A stretch of DNA of 64,000 nucleotides from positions 496,001 to 560,000 of the forward strand of contig OZ237743.1 in NCBI GenBank assembly GCA_965178125.1. Direction: 5' to 3'. The notes below the pieces were generated by a model. The model saw only the letters and a program-made list of their open reading frames with translations. It was not told where the DNA came from and did not search any database. Position numbers and translations under genes: made by a program. This stretch comes from Bilabrum cf. latius. Taxonomy: Eukaryota; Bigyra: Bicosoecida; Bigyra; Bicosoecida. Positions 58,341-64,000 of the stretch are shown here, piece by piece (position 1 is the stretch's first letter; each line of letters opens with the position of its first letter).

Positions 58341-58743
58341 TTTTTTGGCAGTGCGCTTCCGCGGTTGCTTGATGGCTCTGTTGGTGGGCTCGCTTTGTTG
58401 GGCTTCCGCACTCTGTTGCACCGGTCACCAACCGAGCTACGCGCCGGTCATTGGTGCCAGAACGGGGATCAACCGCAAGGAGGGACACATTTGATTTATA
58501 TTGAAGTGCTTGATTTGGCGCGTGCACCTCTTGCAACTAGAACTATCTGCGAAGCATGCCGTGCATGATCGGATCAACGCACTGTGGTGCCAGAGGCTGC
58601 CCGTGCCGACCTACGTGGGCATTCGCTCGAGTTGTCGCGCTAGGTTCTTCTCTTCAAAGCTACGATACTATAACACGCCACTTTTTTGGTCTGATTTACG
58701 GGGCTTGCTTCGTAACTAAGCCGTCTGATTGCGATTCTGCAGC
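58341..58743. other. 403-bp intergenic region
   Basis: Between SRPRA and the IPT/PA14 gene, both plus strand. T-rich in parts; no gene, RNA or repeat recognised. Confidence 0.45.
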
Positions 58744-61700
58744 ATGTTCACTTGGCGGAGCTGCGGAGGACCTGCACTTGGAACATCCCTCTATGTCCTT
58801 GCAGCCATAGTATGGACAGCTCAAGGGCAGGATTATTCAACTTTCATGACGATCTCTGGCATATCTCCGACGTAAGTTGGTTGCGCCTGCGTCTTTGTGA
58901 ATCTGAAGTGATGCAGGCGTTCACTCGAGCATACCGCCACCTGTTTTGAAGGGTGATCCCTAGCGCCTCACCTTACGAATCTCACCTTACGTATACAAAT
59001 GATTCATACTTGACCATAATTGTGCCGCAGGAGGGGCTCTGTTGCTGGAGGGACCAGGGTCACGATCACAGGCTCGGGCTTCAACTTGGACGGCCGGGAA
59101 GGCTCCCTAGCAGTGTACTTTGGGTCTACGGCAGCACAATGCGAAAGTTACTATCAGACGGATAGGCAGCTTGTCTGCTATTCGCCTTCCAGCCCAAGCC
59201 TACGTTCAGGATGGCAAACAATTTCGATTTCTGCCGTGGCGGTCGACCGAGGTATTCAAGCCAGGTGTGACAGCGGAAACTGCAAGTTCTATTTCGACGC
59301 GAACTACCGGCACACGCCACATGTTCGTGACATAACACTCGGGGGGAGCGCGGGGGATGTGTTCAAGTACAGTGGGAATCTGCAGACTAGAGATTTTGAG
59401 CAGCACAGCGCGAGGGTGGGCGGATTCAACTGCGACGTGACAGAAGACCTAAATGCAGACCCTGATCTGATCTTGCAGTATAATGGAGCGCTTGGGACTG
59501 TATCATGCAGAGTGTCCGACGAGATGGAACCGGGACGGCACAACGTCTCCATTGTCACGAGCGGCGAAGGAGGAGCAGCCGTGCAGTATCGCCGCACCAA
59601 GCAGGCCGACCCCCTCACGGGAGAGGTGTGGCACTTCACATCGCATCCATCGGTACATTCATTGAGCGTCTCGTCCACCGGCACGCGCGGAGGGGCTCTG
59701 ATTCGACTCGAAGGCACCAACTTTGCTCGCAAACCGATGCATAACAACGTCGAGCTCGCTGGTGTCCCCTGCGACGTGACGGCGGCAGCTCTGGACGGAA
59801 CCTGGGTCGAGTGCACCACCGGAGAGTACAACCAGTCGGCGAATGCCGCGCCCGAAACCGCGGGACGTGCCCCTGCTTCGCCCCTGCCAGCCGCGATGAC
59901 CGGCTCGGCGCCGGGGCTGGAGCTCGTGGCCGGTGGTCGGGGCTGGACTCGCAGGGCGTACAGCAGCTATTCATACCGGCCCTCCGACCTCATTGAATCC
60001 GTCCCACCCGCCCTCGAAGCCGGCCAGATGGCCCACCTCCTCTCCTCTGACGAGATGCATCGCACGGGCTTCCAGTGGGAGGGCCTGTTCGAGGCCCCTC
60101 ACAGCGGCTGGTACACCTTCAAGTTCACCAGGGTGGACGATGACGCCTGGATGTACCTCTCTGACGACGAGTCGCCCGACAACCTCCGCCAGATTGCCAC
60201 CATGCCGTGGACCTCCACAGACGAGTTCCGGTACCCGGGGCAAAGATCCGACCCCATCCGGCTGGAGCGAGGGGAGCGCCGGTTCTGCCGGGTGCAGCTG
60301 TGGGAGTACGGCGGGAAGGAGTACGTTTCCGTTGGCGCCGAGGTCGAGCTGGACGAGGACGTTCGGATCCACCCCACGGCGCTGGCGCACCGGGGCGTGT
60401 TTGAGGTGCAGGAGATCAAGCTGTCGACGGACGTGCAGAGGGAGGTGCACAGGATCGAGGTGAGGGCGCCGGAAGGCAGCAGCTGGAGGCTCAAGGTGCT
60501 GGGCAGCGACGGGAACGAGTACAGCAGTGCCGCGCTGAAGCATGACGCGAGCCATTACGACGTCCAGAACGCCTATCAGGCCACTCGTGACGGAGACAAC
60601 AACGTCGCAAGCGGCTGCTACGGCATCCTCGTGTCCCGGGACGAGCTGGTCGCTGACGACAGCAGGCAGCTACTGGCAGGGCACCGATATGACATCACCC
60701 TGCGGTGCGCAACGGCATCCAGCTGGAGACCCGTGCGGCCGGAGGCCATGCCCGGGTCACCTCCCATGCATGTGTTCCCCGAGGGCAAGGGCAGCAGGGC
60801 TGGCGTTGTGCAGGGTGCCTCGGAGCCTCTGTCCGGTTCTTTCCGCATCTCGATCGACGGCGTGCAGTCTGAGCCGCTGGGCTTCGACGCCGGGAACTAC
60901 GACGTGGAGCAGGCTCTGCTGGGCATGCCCGGAATCCACAAGGTGGTGGTGAGCAGGTATGCGGAGCCCATGGACGGCTCCTCGTGGAGAATTACTTTCT
61001 TGGGGCCCCATGCGATTGACGTGCCCGATATTCTCGTGGATGGCGCTGGGTTGCTCACAGGCACGAACCGCAGCGCAACTTGTGCCACTCTGCGCCACGG
61101 GTCCAACAGATCCATCGACTATGATCCCATTCCGGGTGATTTCATGCGGGCCTAGCTGCGGGTGCCGCTTCGATTTCGCAAGGGTGGATCGGTTGCAGTG
61201 AATGGCTCCTATGCCGCGCAGGCTGGGCAAGGGGACGCCAATCGCACGGGGGTGCACATTGGCGCCGTGGTAGTCAGGTCCAATGGGGTGCTCGCAGCGT
61301 GCGAGTCGCACAGCGCACAGGTAAACGAATCGACGGGGGCCATGCTAGGGGCCTAGGGTTGTCTGTTCTCGTACGATGCCTCGATGACCCCGAGCATTGC
61401 AAGCGTGTCACTGCTCGGGGGCGCCTCCAGCGCATCTCCCGGAAGCAAGCTCCTCATCCAAGGGACGGGGTTTGTTCCGCACGACCGAGAAAGCGGTCTA
61501 GATCCGCAAGCACGAACTATGGTCCGGTTTGGCACTGCCGAATGTACTGTGGACACATCAACGGCTACGCAGATCACGTGCACCATGCAGGGCGGCTCAG
61601 CCGGAAGCTTCCTTCCAGAGGTCACTGTTGGCATGGGTAGGGGCAGGGCTCTGGTGGAGCCAGCTGTCATTCCCGTACAGATCGAGGCATCCGTGGACTC

Positions 61701-64000
61701 TGTGTCCCCGTCTTTTGGCTCCTCCGCTGGAGGCGCCCTGCTCACCATCAAAGGCAGCGGGTTCTTGCCGCTCGAGTATGACAGCGAGCTCGTGGGGTCA
61801 TATACGCAGAGTGTCGCCGAGCAGCAGGTTGTGATTGGAGGCAAAACGTGCATTGCACTGCAAGCAAGCGCTTCGGAGATCGTCTGCGTCGCGCCTGACC
61901 TGACCCTCTCAGCCGGGGCCTCAGTGAACGTGTCGGTCGGTGCGGCCAACCTCGCCGGTGGCTACACCCCTCGGGCGGATCGGACGCCATCTGTCGATTC
62001 CATGTTGCCCACCCAGCTGCCGTCCGCCGACACAGGTGATGTCCAGCTGCAGCTGAGTGGTCTCCCGACGGGGGCTGCTGCTGCCAACTTGTCAGTCTCG
62101 TTCGGGTCCAGAGAGTGCCGCGTCCTGTCGCTGTCACCGGCAGGTCTCGTGACCTGCGAGCTGATCCGCGCACTTCCATTGCAGATGCCTCAGACCGCGG
62201 TGCTACCCTTGGTGTACGTGTCCAACTGGGGATACGCACAGGTCGATGAAACCGATGTTGGGGGAGGTCTTGACACTGGCTTCCGGATCGACGGCCTATC
62301 TGCATCCTCCGGCGGGATGGCTGGCGGCGCCACGGTGACCATCACCGGCCATGGGTTTGGGTCATCGGTGACTGCAAATGATGTGCAGTTCCGCAGCTCT
62401 GGAAACAACGAGACCGGAACTATCACGATCGGCTGCGACGTCCAGAACGTGAGCGACGCGCAAATCGTGTGTCAAACTCGGAGCGTGGCTCCAGCTCTTG
62501 CAGCCTCAGCTGGTAGAAGCACTGATGCGCAGCTTTCAGCGGACCTTTCGGGCGAATGGGTCGTGTCGAGAAACGGCATTCAAGCCCAGTCAGCATGCGG
62601 TGGTTCGGCAACGGAGGGCCCTTGCAGCTATACGTTCCGAGCCAGTGAGACGCCGCAGATCCACGGCGTTGTCTTCAACGCCACGGGCATGAAGCTGACT
62701 GTAACGGGATCAGGATTCAGTGTCTCTGCTGGTAGTATGACCGTCAGCGTTGGCGAGGAGGAGTGTGCGTTGCTCGCTTCGCCTCGTGCGTTGGGCGACT
62801 CTAGCTCGCTGGAGTGTCTGGTCCCTGCTGTTCCAGCCGGAACATACCCAGTTCGAGTGCGAGTCGAAGGCAAAGGCTTCGCAAATGCGTCCTCGACTAG
62901 TCCTCCCGAGATCATCGTGCCTCTGCTGGTGACCAGCATCCAGCCGTCAACCGGCTCTAGCCAGGGCGGGCAGCGCGTGGTTGTCCACGGCTCCGGCTTT
63001 GCCACCGGTCCTCGTGCAGGCGAGCTCAACGTCGTTCAGTTCATCGGGAGCGAGCTCGGGAGTTCCAGCACCAAGGCCGCCCGGGTGCTTGTGCAAGGGG
63101 GCGACGCGCCCACCAGCACGCGCCTAGTGATTGTGACCCCGGCATTCAACAACGCGCCGGGTCCCATGTCTGCCGACGTCCGAGTGAGGGTGCTATCCGA
63201 CTCGAGCCAAGGCTCATCAGCGGATGGGGTGCAGCAGGAGTGGCAGGAAGCCATGGTCTCACGGGCGCACACAACGGATGTGATTGACACGGCTGCAACG
63301 CCGCATCTAGAGGGCGTCACGCCTGAAAACGGGGAGGATGGTACGGCCATCACGCTCGCAGGGGCTGGGTTTGAGTCCACCATGCCTGCAGGGAGCAGCG
63401 TGTCAGTGGGCGGTGCATCTTGCAACGTGACAGCTTGGAGCGACACGAGCATTTCGTGCTCGCTGCGGCAAGTCAGAGCCGGGGTCCACCTGCCTAAGGT
63501 CACCGTGGGGGGGAAGGGCCTTGCGTTTCCACTCGATATTGTCACGTTCACCGCGTCGCATGCTGTCACTGGCATGGACGGTGCTGCGACGGGGTACGGC
63601 GGCGGCGCTACTGTCGAGCTGCGTGGCAAGGGCTTCCCCGCAGTGACACGAGCTGAAGCGAGCGCCGCCTACGCCCTGAGAGACGAGCTCATCGCCCAGG
63701 GCCGTCCTTTCGCAGCCGCCGTCGAGCCGCTTCCCAGCGTCGACGTATGCGGCCAATCGTGCGAGGTCATCGAAAGCACGTATAATGCAATTTCGTGCAA
63801 GGCACCGGCCTTGCTGAACGCGCAGGCCCTCTCGCAATTCAATGCCGAGGTGCCAAGGGTGCTGACTGTGCAGGGGGAATTCGCGGATGGCGAGCTGCTA
63901 GAGGAATCTATGAGCAGCCCAAGCAACGCGATGGACGGCGATGTCGCCACAACGGCTGCATCCAATTCTGCCGGCTGCCACATCGGGATGGACCTAGGGC
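58744..64000 (+). CDS. IPT/TIG-repeat and PA14-domain surface protein, fibrocystin-like (3' end outside window)
   Basis: CDS is join(58744..58871, 59031..>64000), more than 1,690 aa visible, with TAGs at 61153 and 61354. Exon 1 encodes a signal peptide (MFTWRSCGGPALGTSLYVLA ... WTAQG). The splice joins SGISPT to RGSVAGGTRVTITGSGF, the start of IPT/TIG repeat 1. A PA14 domain follows (SSDEMHRTGFQWEGLFEAP, YTFKFTRVDDDAWMYL, RVQLWEYGGKEYVSV), then many IPT repeats with the recurring core GGxxxTIxGxGF and CxV strands. The order signal-IPT-PA14-IPT repeats resembles PKHD1L1/fibrocystin-like proteins of animals and protists, which are large extracellular or ciliary surface proteins. Many NxS/T sequons are present. 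The first TAG lies between FMRA and LRVPLRF, where standard decoding would end a protein with most of its IPT repeats missing. Confidence 0.85.
58872..59030 (+). other. intron in IPT/PA14 gene (159 nt)
   Basis: Donor GTAAGT, acceptor TGCCGCAG. It separates signal peptide from repeats, and the split codon AC|G recreates the conserved SPTRGS motif. Confidence 0.9.

Noticed and set aside
1-64000. TAG as leucine instead of glutamine
   Set aside because: The TAG/CAG exchange, the poly-Q context, coiled-coil positions such as AKAK-TAG-AELEKQQ and the S1 end of the Kv channel all favour Gln. A few sites (ELL-TAG-LLASL) alone would allow Leu.
1-64000. Widespread pseudogenes or stop-codon readthrough
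   Set aside because: Only TAG is found in frame, never TAA or TGA, and frames are otherwise intact over many kilobases. Decay or leaky readthrough would not be so specific.
1-64000. Bacterial features (operons with Shine-Dalgarno sites, CRISPR arrays, IS elements)
   Set aside because: None seen; the introns, uS11, SRPRA and RPP30 make this a eukaryotic nuclear segment.

Overview
This window looks like nuclear DNA of a GC-rich, gene-dense, intron-poor microbial eukaryote. The gene content supports this: cathepsin L proteases with GT-AG introns, ribosomal protein uS11, SRP receptor alpha, RNase P subunit p30, a NEDD8 protease, an AGC kinase, a voltage-gated K+ channel, a Pus3-type pseudouridine synthase, a fibrocystin-like IPT/PA14 protein and a LINE fragment. 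I cannot name the lineage from the sequence.

The dominant feature is the genetic code. Nearly every long gene is cut into pieces by TAG if read with the standard code. If TAG is read as an amino acid, the pieces join in one frame into full-length proteins. I counted about 100 in-frame TAG codons by hand in 15 genes plus the LINE. Every complete gene then ends in TGA, or less often TAA. Glutamine is the best assignment: TAG sits beside a 20-unit CAG run, in Q-rich coiled coils, and at a position where one of two tandem gene copies has TAG and the other CAG. All coordinates below assume TAG = Gln and TGA/TAA = stop.

Layout. 1-8108 (-): a giant multi-pass membrane protein running off the left edge. 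8421-9449 (+): mitochondrial CBS-pair protein. 9611-10717 (-): SENP8/NEDP1-like protease. 10838-13063 (+): RPP30, one intron. 13195-20293 (-): two near-identical tandem FkbM-type methyltransferase genes; the left copy has a ~0.5 kb insertion just upstream. 20458-34471 (-): three closely packed genes, namely a selenocysteine lyase-like/AlaX-like fusion, a PDZ-like/coiled-coil/PH protein and an F-box-like protein. 34639-35473 (+): uS11. 36249-39899 (+): AGC kinase with a long tail. 40065-41171 (-): DUF268 protein. 41403-41990 (+): weak hypothetical ORF. 42198-44230: 5'-truncated LINE flanked by TTCC repeats. 44283-46532 (+): Kv-type channel. 46743-49829 (-): Pus3-like. 49957-52692 (+): coiled-coil/WD protein. 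52837-55698: head-to-head cathepsin L pair. 56163-58340 (+): SRP receptor alpha. 58744-64000 (+): IPT/TIG + PA14 surface protein running off the right edge.

Genes are packed at roughly one per 3 kb, with intergenic gaps mostly of 100-450 bp and many divergent pairs sharing a short promoter. Six short introns are supported by homology and exact phase; the rest of the coding sequence is uninterrupted. Genes with the most biased, GC-ending codons (uS11, both cathepsins) and SRP receptor alpha contain no TAG.
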